The notes beneath the pieces are model-generated. The model saw only the letters and a list, made by a program, of their open reading frames with translations. It did no database searches and was not told the origin of the DNA. 64,000 nucleotides of DNA from DASQGA01 sp963722715. Lineage in GTDB: Bacteria; Actinomycetota; Thermoleophilia; Gaiellales; Gaiellaceae. Positions 32,173 through 40,229 of the stretch are shown piece by piece. The translations under genes and the position numbers were made by a program. The stretch covers positions 124,001 through 188,000 of the forward strand of contig CAVROA010000015.1 in the NCBI GenBank assembly GCA_963722715.1, in the 5' to 3' direction. Every line of letters starts with the position of its first letter. The first letter of the stretch is position 1.

Positions 32173-33013
32173 CGCGCCGTTCGTCTCGACGTACTCGATC
32201 GCGGCGTGCGACCTCGAACGAGGACAGTGGGGTGTCGGCGTGCAGTCGAAGTTTCTCGCCGCCGGGTCGATCGTCCCCTGGGCGGAGCCCGGGGTCGGCG
32301 CGGTCGCGACCCAGGCGCTCGCGAACCCGCGCTACGGCCCCGACGGCCTCGCGCTTCTTCGCGACGGGCTTTCCGCAGACGAGACGATCGCGGCGCTCGT
32401 GGCGGCCGACGAGGGCCGGGACGACCGTCAGGTCGGCGTTGTGGACGCCCAGGGCCGCGCCGCGACCTACACGGGGAAGGCCTGCCTCGACTGGGCGGGC
32501 GGAACGTCCGGTCCCGGCTATGCGGCCCAGGGAAACATCCTGGTGTCGGAGGAGACAGTGGCCGGCCTCGTGAACGGCTTCGAGGCGGGCGCCGGCCGGC
32601 CTCTCGCGGAAAGACTGGTCGATGCGCTCGCAGCGGCCCAACTCGCGGGCGGCGACCGGCGCGGCCAGCAGGCGGCGGGGCTCCTCGTCGTTCAGAAGGA
32701 CGGCGGATATGGGGGTATGGACGACGTCCTCGTCGACCTGCGGGTCGACGACCATCCCGAGCCGGTGGCCGAGCTCAAGCGCCTCTACGGCATGCACCAG
32801 CTCCTGTTCGGAAAGACGCCGACCGACGAGTGGCTCGCGGTGGACGAAGCGCTTGCCGAGGAGCTCCGAGCCCGCCTGACCGCCCTCGGGTACACCGACC
32901 CGAGCCTGGAGAGGTCGTTCAACGAATGGGCCGGCACGGCGAATCTCGAGGACCGTGTGAACGGCGTCGACCGGATCGACCCAGTCGTCCTCACCGAGCT
33001 CCGCAAGCTCTAG
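32165..33013 (+). CDS. DUF1028 family protein
   Basis: 282 residues. FVSTYSIAACDLERGQWGVG, VGAVATQALANPRYGPDGL and GYAAQGNILVSEETV are the hallmarks of DUF1028, a fold related to Ntn hydrolases. The C-terminal ~70 residues (HQLLFGKTPTDEWLAVDEAL onward) resemble a peptidoglycan-binding-like extension found in some members. Enzymatic role not established. Last gene of a three-gene run, convergent with the Ldh2-like gene. Confidence 0.85.
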   Translation: MGSAPFVSTYSIAACDLERGQWGVGVQSKFLAAGSIVPWAEPGVGAVATQALANPRYGPDGLALLRDGLSADETIAALVAADEGRDDRQVGVVDAQGRAATYTGKACLDWAGGTSGPGYAAQGNILVSEETVAGLVNGFEAGAGRPLAERLVDALAAAQLAGGDRRGQQAAGLLVVQKDGGYGGMDDVLVDLRVDDHPEPVAELKRLYGMHQLLFGKTPTDEWLAVDEALAEELRARLTALGYTDPSLERSFNEWAGTANLEDRVNGVDRIDPVVLTELRKL

Positions 33014-33020
33014 AGCCCCG

Positions 33021-33755
33021 CTAGCTGTCGCCCGGGAGCCGGACGCCGCCGGCCCGCTCCCGCAGGGCCGGGACCGGATCGGCCTCGGGCCGGGCGACGA
33101 CGAGCACCGCGCCGTGCCCTTCGCCGGCAAGCGCATCCACGAAGAGCTGGAGGCCGACCGCGAGCGCGAAAGCTTTATGCGCCTGCTCCCCGCCGAACGG
33201 CACGAGCTCCTTGGACGAGGCATTTCCTGCCAGCACGTCGCCATGGGTGACCTTCCCCATCGAGACGTCAGTCACCAGAGGGCGCCCGTCGGAGCTCGGG
33301 ACGGCGATCGAGATCGGGTTCGTCCCCGCGAGCGGAGGGCCGCCGTCCGGGGAGGAGAGCCGCGCCGGCGACGTGGCGGTCAGGGCCGCCACGAGCCCCG
33401 TCTCCGCCAGCCGGCGGGTCCAGTACCCGAGGACACCGGTCGGGAAGCAGTGCGAGGCCACGACGACGCGCGCCCGCTCGGGCGGCGTCTCGAGCTGGCT
33501 GCGAACGATCGCGTCGAGCGTCAGGTACCCGAGCGCACCGTTGCCCTCCCAGCGCTCGTACCCGGGCTCCGCGAGCAACCGCTTCGGCTCCGCCTCCGGG
33601 CGCAGGTCCGGCAAGGTGGAGAGCCAGTCCACGCGGGTGAGGCCGTGTCCAGTGCGCCCCCGCGCGTCCGCGTCCAGGAAGTGGCGGGCGAGAACCTCGG
33701 TCGCATCCTCAGCGAAGCCGAGCCCGCGAATCCTCATGCGAACGTCGTCCTCCAC
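33021..33755 (-). CDS. Malate/lactate dehydrogenase (Ldh2/YlbC) family, short form
   Basis: 244 residues, whereas the family usually has 330-360. The N-terminal helical part (HFLDADARGRTGHGLTRV) and the NAD-site motif PLAGTNPISIAVPSSDGRP are present, with DVSMGKVTHGDV after it. About 90 C-terminal residues that complete the active site in other members are missing or rewritten. It may be inactive or a distinct subgroup. A TAGGGT box lies 8 nt before the GTG start. Confidence 0.7.
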   Translation of the reverse strand: MEDDVRMRIRGLGFAEDATEVLARHFLDADARGRTGHGLTRVDWLSTLPDLRPEAEPKRLLAEPGYERWEGNGALGYLTLDAIVRSQLETPPERARVVVASHCFPTGVLGYWTRRLAETGLVAALTATSPARLSSPDGGPPLAGTNPISIAVPSSDGRPLVTDVSMGKVTHGDVLAGNASSKELVPFGGEQAHKAFALAVGLQLFVDALAGEGHGAVLVVARPEADPVPALRERAGGVRLPGDS

Positions 33756-33762
33756 GGCCGAC

Positions 33763-33769
33763 TACCCTA
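33763..33769. promoter_or_regulatory. Overlapping divergent -10 boxes, Ldh2-like and ABC genes
   Basis: TACCCT on the plus strand (33763-33768) stands 8 nt before the ABC ATG. TAGGGT on the minus strand (33764-33769) stands 8 nt before the Ldh2-like GTG. The boxes lie almost base-on-base in a 21-nt gap, the same layout as at 1557-1566. Confidence 0.5.
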
Positions 33770-33776
33770 GCCAGCA

Positions 33777-34619
33777 ATGGCTCTCGCGTTCGCCGCCCGC
33801 GGGCTGGCCAAGCGATACGGGACGATCGAGGCACTCGGCGGGGTCGACCTCGAGATCAGCGAGGGCGAGCTCGTGGGGCTCCTCGGGCCGAACGGCGCTG
33901 GCAAGTCGACGCTCGTGAAGATCGCCTGCGGCCTGGTCCGACCCTCGTCCGGCTCGGCTGAGATCTGCGGCGCCCCCGCGGGGACCCGGGCCGCCCGGGC
34001 TTCGCTCGGGTATCTCGCCGAGCTCTTCCGGTTTCCCGGCTGGGCAACTGCGAACGAGGTCCTCCAGCTCCACCAGCGTCTGGCGGGGTCGGAGGGCGGC
34101 GCGGAAGAGCGGGCTGAGCTCCTCGAGCTCGTCGCGCTGACGGACGCGGGCGACCGGAACGTCGACGCCATGTCGAAGGGGATGCAGCAGCGCCTCGGAA
34201 TCGCCCAGGCACTGGTCGGGTCCCCGCGTCTCCTCCTCCTCGACGAGCCGACGAGCGCGCTCGATCCGGTCGGCAGGCGCACGGTGCGCGGGCTGCTCGA
34301 AGAGCTGCGCCGCCGCGGCGTCTCCGTCCTCTTGAACTCGCACCTTCTGAGCGAGGTCGAGCTCGTGTGCGACCGGGTCGTGATCCTGCGTCGGGGAGCA
34401 GTGGTTGCGGCAGGCCGGCCGGAGGATCTAGCAGAGCCGGGGGTTATCGAGATCGAGACCGGCTCCGGGGTCCGGCGCTTTCCCGGGATGGGTCGATCGG
34501 ACGCTCCCCGCCTGGTCGCCGAGCTCGTCGCTGCAGGCGAGCAGATCTACGGCGTCCGCGTCGTGACCGCGTCGCTCGAGGAGACGTACATCGAGGCGAT
34601 CGAGGGAGCGGGCGGATGA
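33777..34619 (+). CDS. ABC transporter ATP-binding protein
   Basis: 280 residues. Walker A GLLGPNGAGKSTLVKIACGL, signature SKGMQQRLGIAQAL, Walker B LLLLDEPTSALDP and the H-loop NSHLLSEVE are all intact. The C-terminal extension of about 70 residues is typical of ABC-2 exporters. It overlaps the permease start (ATGA). Likely an export pump; substrate unknown. Confidence 0.92.
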   Translation: MALAFAARGLAKRYGTIEALGGVDLEISEGELVGLLGPNGAGKSTLVKIACGLVRPSSGSAEICGAPAGTRAARASLGYLAELFRFPGWATANEVLQLHQRLAGSEGGAEERAELLELVALTDAGDRNVDAMSKGMQQRLGIAQALVGSPRLLLLDEPTSALDPVGRRTVRGLLEELRRRGVSVLLNSHLLSEVELVCDRVVILRRGAVVAAGRPEDLAEPGVIEIETGSGVRRFPGMGRSDAPRLVAELVAAGEQIYGVRVVTASLEETYIEAIEGAGG

Positions 34620-35473
34620 GCGCAGTCGCGACGATCGTCGGGTACACGTTGCGCGAGAGCCTCCGGCGTCGCGTCTTCCTGGTCGTCGTCCTCCTCACGG
34701 TCGCGTTCCTCGTCCTCTATGGCCTGGGCACTCGCCAGGCCTTCCACGACGTGGAGAACTTTGCCGGCGGAGGCCTGGGCGGTCTCGACGCGACCACCCT
34801 CGCGGGCGCAACGCTGTTCGGGCTCTCGATGTTCGGCACGCTCTTTCTCGGAGCCGTCCTCGCGATCTTCCTGACGCTCGGCGTCGTGCGGGGCGACGCC
34901 GAGCGAGGCTTACTGCAGCCGCTCGTCGTCCGCCCGATCGGACGGGCCACCTTCCTCCTCTCGCGGCTCCTTGCTGCCGGCGCTGTGTGCGCCCTCTACG
35001 TGTGTCTCGTGTACGCCGGCTGTCTGCTGATCACCTACCGGATCGGCGGCTGGTGGCCCGATCGCGTCGTCGTCCCCGCGCTCGCGCTTGCAGGCGGGGT
35101 GGTGATCGTCGCCGCCCTCTCGCTCCTCGGCTCGGTCTTTCTGTCGGCGACCGCCAACGGGATCGCGGTCTTCATGGCGTTCGGGGCGGGGCTCGTTGCA
35201 GGCCTCCTCGGCCAGATCGGCGAGGCGCTCAACTCACACACGCTCGAGCGCGTCGCCACCATCTCGTCCTGGCTCCTCCCGTTCGAGGCGCTGTACCAGG
35301 ACGGGCTGAATGCGATCAGCGCCGATAGCTTCGGCCTGACCAGGGTCGCGCTCCAGCTGGGTCCCTTCGGGGGCGCCCAGGCAGGCGGAGACTTGCTCTG
35401 GCCGTATGCATTCGCCTACCTGGCCGCCCTCGTGGGCCTTGCCCTACTCGGGTTCGCGAGACGCGATCTCTAG
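34616..35473 (+). CDS. ABC-2 type permease
   Basis: 285 residues with about six or seven hydrophobic helices. The N-terminus TIVGYTLRESLRRRVFLVVV and the cytoplasmic segment RGDAERGLLQPLVVRPIGRA are typical of ABC-2 permeases that work with the preceding ATPase. It ends 8 nt from the convergent secreted-protein gene. Confidence 0.88.
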   Translation: MSAVATIVGYTLRESLRRRVFLVVVLLTVAFLVLYGLGTRQAFHDVENFAGGGLGGLDATTLAGATLFGLSMFGTLFLGAVLAIFLTLGVVRGDAERGLLQPLVVRPIGRATFLLSRLLAAGAVCALYVCLVYAGCLLITYRIGGWWPDRVVVPALALAGGVVIVAALSLLGSVFLSATANGIAVFMAFGAGLVAGLLGQIGEALNSHTLERVATISSWLLPFEALYQDGLNAISADSFGLTRVALQLGPFGGAQAGGDLLWPYAFAYLAALVGLALLGFARRDL

Positions 35474-35480
35474 TGCCGTC

Positions 35481-35948
35481 CTAGCACGTCCCCCGTCTGA
35501 TCCAGCTCAGGGTCCCAAGCGCGACGAGGCCACTTGCGATGTGCTTCGTGCGCGTGACGAAGTCATAGCGCCCGGGCTTCCAGCGCCCGTCGGCGCACGC
35601 CAAGCCGACCGACGCTGCGGTCCGGTGGAAGCCGAGGTTCGGACCGCCTTCGGCGCAGTTCATCACCGGGGCCTGCCGAACCTTGATCCGGTGCTGGCCG
35701 GTTCCATCGGGTCGCGTGCGGAAGATCTCCGTCGTGACCCTGAGGGTACGGAATGCCGTGCACAGCACGGTCTCATCGGTCCAACCGCCGAACTGATCGA
35801 CCGCCTTTGACGAGACGAAGATGCTGCTCGTCACGTCGAGGCTGCCCTTGCGCGCGGTCGCGAAGGTCCCTGGCTCGGCCGAGGCGAGCGCCGGGACGGT
35901 GGCGCCGAAAAGTGCGGCAAGGGCGATGCACGTCATCAGCTTTCGCAT
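35481..35948 (-). CDS. Secreted protein, unknown
   Basis: 155 residues. A clear Sec signal peptide (MRKLMTCIALAALFGATVPA, cleavage probably after LASA). The mature part has four cysteines able to form disulfides and a beta-rich pattern (TLRVTTEIFRTRPDGTGQHR). No family recognised. AAGGAGGAG precedes the start. Confidence 0.65.
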   Translation of the reverse strand: MRKLMTCIALAALFGATVPALASAEPGTFATARKGSLDVTSSIFVSSKAVDQFGGWTDETVLCTAFRTLRVTTEIFRTRPDGTGQHRIKVRQAPVMNCAEGGPNLGFHRTAASVGLACADGRWKPGRYDFVTRTKHIASGLVALGTLSWIRRGTC

Positions 35949-36052
35949 CGCTCCTCCTTTTCGATTTCGAGGGACAGTAGACCCTGAGCGAACGGATGCC
36001 TAGGTTCGGTTCCCGCTTGCACGAGGGGGCGGCTGTCGGAGAGGGTCGCGGC

Positions 36053-37702
36053 GTGACCGCGAGCGAAGCACCCGATCTCGTCCTCACGCGCGGACGCGTC
36101 TACACGATGGACGCCGCCCGGAGCTGGGCCGAGGCGGTCGCCGTTCGGGCGGGGCGCATCGCAGCGGTCGGTTCGAGCGCAGAGATCGAGGCATCCCGCG
36201 GGCCCGAGACGCACGTCGTCGATCTGCATGGTCGGATGCTCCTGCCCGGCTTCCAGGACGCTCATCTGCATCCACCGAGCGGCGGCCTCACGCAGGTCCA
36301 GTGCGACCTGCACGGGACCACGACCCGGGAGCAAAGCCTCGAGCGCATCGCGCGCTACGCGGAGGCGCATCCCGACCAGGAATGGATCCTGGGGGGAGGC
36401 TGGGGGATGGACGCGTTCGCCGGCGGGACCCCGTCGAAAGGCGACCTGGACGCGATCGTTCCCGACCGGCCGGTCTTGCTCACGAACCGGGATGGGCACG
36501 GCGCCTGGGTGAACTCAAAGGCGCTCGAGTTGGCGGGCATCTCACGCGAGACCGACGACCCGAAGGACGGACGGATCGAGCGTGACGAGTCGGGAGAGCC
36601 TTCCGGGACCCTCCAGGAGGGCGCAATGGGCCTCGTCGAGCGCCTCGTGCCGGAGACTTCCTTCGAGGAGTGGCAGCAGGCGATCAAGCTTGCCCAGGCG
36701 CATTTGCACAGCCTCGGAATCACCGCGATCCAGGACGCTGCCGTCGTGCCCGAGACGCTCGATGCCTACCGAGCGCTGGCGGAACGCGACGAGCTGACGG
36801 CCCGGGTCGAGGGCAACCTCCTCTGGACGCGGGACAAGGGCGACGAGCAGGTGGCCGATCTGGTCGACCTCCGGAGCAAAGGCACGGCGGGCCGGCTCCG
36901 AATCCGCGGCGCAAAGATCTTCCAGGACGGTGTCATGGAGAACTTCACCGCGGCCGTCCTCGAGCCCTACCTGGACGGAAACGGCGGCTCCACCGGCAGC
37001 AGGGGACTCGGGATGCACGAGCCGGACGAGCTCGCCCACATGGTCACTCTCCTCGACGCCGAGGGCTTTCAGGTCCACATCCACACGATCGGGGACCGTG
37101 CCGTCCGGGAGTCGCTCGACGCCTTCGAGGCTGCGCAGCGCGCCAACGGCGTCCGCGACTCTCGACACCACCTCGCGCACATCCAGCTCATCCATCCGGA
37201 CGACGTCCCCCGCTTCCGGGAGCTGGGAGTGGTCGCAAACGCACAGCCTCTCTGGGCGACCCTCTCGGGCTACGTCCAGGATCTGACGCTTCCCTTCATC
37301 AGCGAGGAGACCGCGCGGACGATGTACCCGTTCGGAAGCCTCCACCGTGCGGGCGCAACGATTGCGATGGGAAGCGACTGGACAGTCTCGACCGCGAATC
37401 CGCTCCCACAGATTCAAGTCGCAGTGAACCGCGCCGATCCCGAAGAAGGCGACTCGGAGCCGTTTCTCCCGGACGAACGCCTCGAGCTTCCGGACGCCCT
37501 CGCCGCTTTCACGATCGGCTCCGCCTTCGTGAACCGGCTCGAGCGCGAGACGGGCTCGATCGAGGCCGGCAAGCTCGCAGACCTCGCGCTCCTCGACCGG
37601 GACCTGTTCGCAGGCGACACGAAAGAGCTTGGCCAGGCCCGCGTGGTGCTCACCCTGGTCGAGGGCGAGCCCGTCTTCAACGACGACGAGAGTGGCTGGT
37701 AG
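36053..37702 (+). CDS. YtcJ-type amidohydrolase
   Basis: About 549 residues, amidohydrolase-3 family. PGFQDAHLHPPSGG gives the first metal histidines, HIHTIGDRAVRESLDAF the later His and Asp/Arg region, and MGSDWTVSTANPL the closing Asp motif. The N- and C-terminal strands (APDLVLTRGRVYTMD; GKLADLALLDRDLF) form the flanking beta-sandwich. Start taken at GTG 36053, which has GGAGAGGG at the right distance; an ATG at 35996 would add 19 residues. Cytoplasmic. Substrate not known. Confidence 0.87.
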   Translation: MTASEAPDLVLTRGRVYTMDAARSWAEAVAVRAGRIAAVGSSAEIEASRGPETHVVDLHGRMLLPGFQDAHLHPPSGGLTQVQCDLHGTTTREQSLERIARYAEAHPDQEWILGGGWGMDAFAGGTPSKGDLDAIVPDRPVLLTNRDGHGAWVNSKALELAGISRETDDPKDGRIERDESGEPSGTLQEGAMGLVERLVPETSFEEWQQAIKLAQAHLHSLGITAIQDAAVVPETLDAYRALAERDELTARVEGNLLWTRDKGDEQVADLVDLRSKGTAGRLRIRGAKIFQDGVMENFTAAVLEPYLDGNGGSTGSRGLGMHEPDELAHMVTLLDAEGFQVHIHTIGDRAVRESLDAFEAAQRANGVRDSRHHLAHIQLIHPDDVPRFRELGVVANAQPLWATLSGYVQDLTLPFISEETARTMYPFGSLHRAGATIAMGSDWTVSTANPLPQIQVAVNRADPEEGDSEPFLPDERLELPDALAAFTIGSAFVNRLERETGSIEAGKLADLALLDRDLFAGDTKELGQARVVLTLVEGEPVFNDDESGW

Positions 37703-37726
37703 GGGCCGGACGGCGCCGGCCCCTAC
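37699..37726. terminator. Bidirectional hairpin between convergent genes
   Basis: GTAGGGGCCGG, 6-nt loop, CCGGCCCCTAC: a perfect 11-bp GC-rich stem that includes the amidohydrolase TAG and sits before the convergent peptidase stop. It has no T run, as is common in actinobacterial terminators. Confidence 0.55.
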
Positions 37727-37741
37727 TCCACCGTCAGCTAG

Positions 37742-38764
37742 CTAGGAGACAAATCCACGAGCCGCAAAGGCGTCGTGGACGGCCTTCTCGGCCTGGTTTC
37801 CGTAGAGCTGCTTCGCGGTCGCGATCGTCGTCAGCGCCGCGGCCCTGAACGACGTGTCTGGCGCGTACGAGAACTGCGCCTCGAGGATGATCGTGTCGGC
37901 CTTCACGTGGCCGAGGTCCTGCCGGATGTCCCAGAGAGCGCGAGACCAGATCCGGCCGTCCGCGTGCACCTCACCCTGCACGTCCTGGGGGTAGTGCAGA
38001 TTCAGGTCGACCCGCCGCAGGCAGTGCGGCACGGTCGAGGTGTAGGAGACCGCGTCCCAGTCCGCGACGCACGGTGCGTCGGGAGTCGGCGCGACCACGT
38101 TCGAGACCGTGACGGCGAGGTAGTCGCCGAAGGCCTCTCCGATCGAGCCGGCCTCAAGGTTCGAGCCGAAGCCCGGCACCTGGGCATCGTGCGTCGCGTG
38201 GCCGTATTCGTGGAGGATCACCTCGGCGTCCTCGGCGTCGTCGACGCCGCCCTTGCCGAACCGCAGCAGGTCCTTCTTGTCCGAGGAGAACGAGTTGTCG
38301 ACCCCGTACGTGTTGATGCGGATGTCCTGCGACTCCTTGTTGACCGGGCGGTACTTGCCCGTGCCAAAGCCGAGGCTCTGGTAGTAGAGCTGGGCCTGCG
38401 TGACCCAGTAGTACGCCATCACCTGTTCGAAGCGATCGTCGTTACGCCGGTAGATGAACGAGTTCGTCGACGAGAACGCCGGATCCCCCGTCTCGCTGAG
38501 AACGTTGGCGTAGTCCCCGACAAGAAAGCCGCTGCCGTCGAGGTTCGTGAGCGTGACGGTCTTGTACGCAGGCGCCAGGGCCGCGTAGTCCGCGTCCTTC
38601 TGGTCGGTCAGGTTCTGATCCTGGAGCTGAGCGACCGGGTTCGGGAAGAACACCTGTCCCGATCCGGTCGAGCTCCCACTGGGCGGCCCGTTGACCGCAT
38701 TCGCCACGCCGACTGCCACCGTGCACACGGCAGCGCCGACGAGCACCGCAAGCGCTTTTCGCAC
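37742..38764 (-). CDS. Secreted zinc metallopeptidase (gluzincin, M36/M4-like)
   Basis: 340 residues with a signal peptide (RKALAVLVGAAVCTVAVGVA). HEYGH at about residues 185-189 supplies two zinc ligands and the catalytic Glu, and GEAFGDYLAV about 25 residues later supplies the third ligand in gluzincin style. The spacing suits fungalysin/thermolysin-like peptidases, though the long propeptide is absent. GGGAGG precedes the GTG start. Extracellular proteolysis is expected. Confidence 0.82.
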   Translation of the reverse strand: MRKALAVLVGAAVCTVAVGVANAVNGPPSGSSTGSGQVFFPNPVAQLQDQNLTDQKDADYAALAPAYKTVTLTNLDGSGFLVGDYANVLSETGDPAFSSTNSFIYRRNDDRFEQVMAYYWVTQAQLYYQSLGFGTGKYRPVNKESQDIRINTYGVDNSFSSDKKDLLRFGKGGVDDAEDAEVILHEYGHATHDAQVPGFGSNLEAGSIGEAFGDYLAVTVSNVVAPTPDAPCVADWDAVSYTSTVPHCLRRVDLNLHYPQDVQGEVHADGRIWSRALWDIRQDLGHVKADTIILEAQFSYAPDTSFRAAALTTIATAKQLYGNQAEKAVHDAFAARGFVS

Positions 38765-38786
38765 TGATTACCTCCCCTTGAAACCC

Positions 38787-40229
38787 CTATCCCGGAACTG
38801 ACCGGCTGACGTTAGCAGCCGCGCGGCTCGCTTCCAACCCCTGCTCCACCCGCCCGTTCGCCATCCTTACAACCTCGTCGAAGTAGCCGAAGACCTCCTC
38901 GTTGTGTGTGGCAACGAGACACGCGGTACCGTCAACAGCAGCCGCCCGCAGGCAGCCGAAGACACCTCGCGCCCACGCGGCGTCCTGGTGGCCGGTCGGC
39001 TCATCGGCGAGAAGGAGACGGGGGCGAAGCACGAGAGCGCGCGCGAGCGCCGTCCGCTGCTGCTGCCCGACCGATGTCTCGCTGGGCGCCCGGCGCTCGA
39101 GCTCCTCCAGCCCGAGCGCGCCCAGAAGCTGCTCCACCCGCTCGCGCGCTGATTCCAGGGAGCCGTGCAGGCGGGCCGGATACTCGATGTTCTCCCGGAC
39201 GGTGAGCTCCTCGATGAGCCCGAACTTCTGGGGCAGGACGGCGATCTCGTGCCAGCGGCGGTCGGCGAGCCGGGCCGCCGGATCGCCGAGCCAGGCGATC
39301 GACCCGGCGTCGGCACGCTCCCAGCCCGCGAGCACGTTCAGGAGTGTGGTCTTTCCGGAGCCCGACCGGCCCATCAACCCGACCATGCGACCCGGCTCGA
39401 GCCGGAGCGACACCTCGTCGAGAGCATGAACTTCCTCGGGCCCGCGCCGGTACGTCTTCGTGAGGCCCGCGACCTCCGCTACCGACTCGCCACCGGCGAC
39501 GGGACCGAGCTCGGGAGCCTTGATCATGATTCCCTGCTGCGATCCGAGCGAGTCACGCTTCACCCGGCCGTGGTCGAGCTCGACGACGTCGTCGGCCATC
39601 CGCGTCACGCCCGGATCGTGGGTCGCGATCACGAAGGCGACACCGTGCTCGGAGAGGCTCCGGATGACGGTGAGGAGATCCTCCGCCGACCGGCTGTCAA
39701 GCTCCGCCGTCGGCTCGTCCGCAACGACGATCGCCGGGCCGGCCGTCAACACTTGCGCGAACGCGGCACGCTGTTGCTCCCCTCCCGACAGCTCCCCCGG
39801 CAGATGGTTTCGCCGGTGTGCGATCCCAAGCGCGTCGAGGAGCTCGTCGGCTGCTGGGCCGTCCGCTCGCTTCGCTGCCTGCGCGGCCAGGCGCAGGTGC
39901 TCGTCGACTGTCAGGTAGTCGACGAAGTTGTCCGAAGGGCGCTGGAAGACGAACCCTACGGTCGAGCTTCGCACCGCGCGCAGGCGCCTGGGCGACATGG
40001 CCGCCAGGTTGAGCCCGTTCACGAGCACCTTCCCGCTCGTCGGCAGATCGAGCCCTGCGAGGAGGCGGAGGAGCGAGGACTTGCCGCTTCCCGACGCGCC
40101 GACGACGGCCGCCACTGCGCCCCGGCGAAACGCGACATCGATCCCGCGCAGGGCCTGGACCTGCTCGGTTGCGGTCGCGTACGTCTTCACGAGCGCCTGG
40201 CAGGCGGCGGCCGGGCGTTCAGTCGGCAA
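38787..40229 (-). CDS. Tandem ABC ATPase (two LolD-like domains)
   Basis: 480 residues containing two complete ATPase domains. The first has GASGSGKSSLLRLLAGLD, LSGGEQQRAAFAQ and VVADEPTAELD. The second starts at about 250 with GRSGSGKTTLLNVLAG, VGQQQRTALARAL (a degenerate signature lacking the usual LSGG) and LLADEPTGHQD. Both belong to the LolD/MacB-type class that drives FtsX-like permeases. It overlaps the permease gene by 11 nt. One polypeptide would provide both ATP sites. Confidence 0.88.
   Translation of the reverse strand: MPTERPAAACQALVKTYATATEQVQALRGIDVAFRRGAVAAVVGASGSGKSSLLRLLAGLDLPTSGKVLVNGLNLAAMSPRRLRAVRSSTVGFVFQRPSDNFVDYLTVDEHLRLAAQAAKRADGPAADELLDALGIAHRRNHLPGELSGGEQQRAAFAQVLTAGPAIVVADEPTAELDSRSAEDLLTVIRSLSEHGVAFVIATHDPGVTRMADDVVELDHGRVKRDSLGSQQGIMIKAPELGPVAGGESVAEVAGLTKTYRRGPEEVHALDEVSLRLEPGRMVGLMGRSGSGKTTLLNVLAGWERADAGSIAWLGDPAARLADRRWHEIAVLPQKFGLIEELTVRENIEYPARLHGSLESARERVEQLLGALGLEELERRAPSETSVGQQQRTALARALVLRPRLLLADEPTGHQDAAWARGVFGCLRAAAVDGTACLVATHNEEVFGYFDEVVRMANGRVEQGLEASRAAANVSRSVPG

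Noticed and set aside
35996..36052. Earlier ATG start for the amidohydrolase
   Set aside because: The added 19 residues are not family-like, and a good ribosome site favours GTG 36053.
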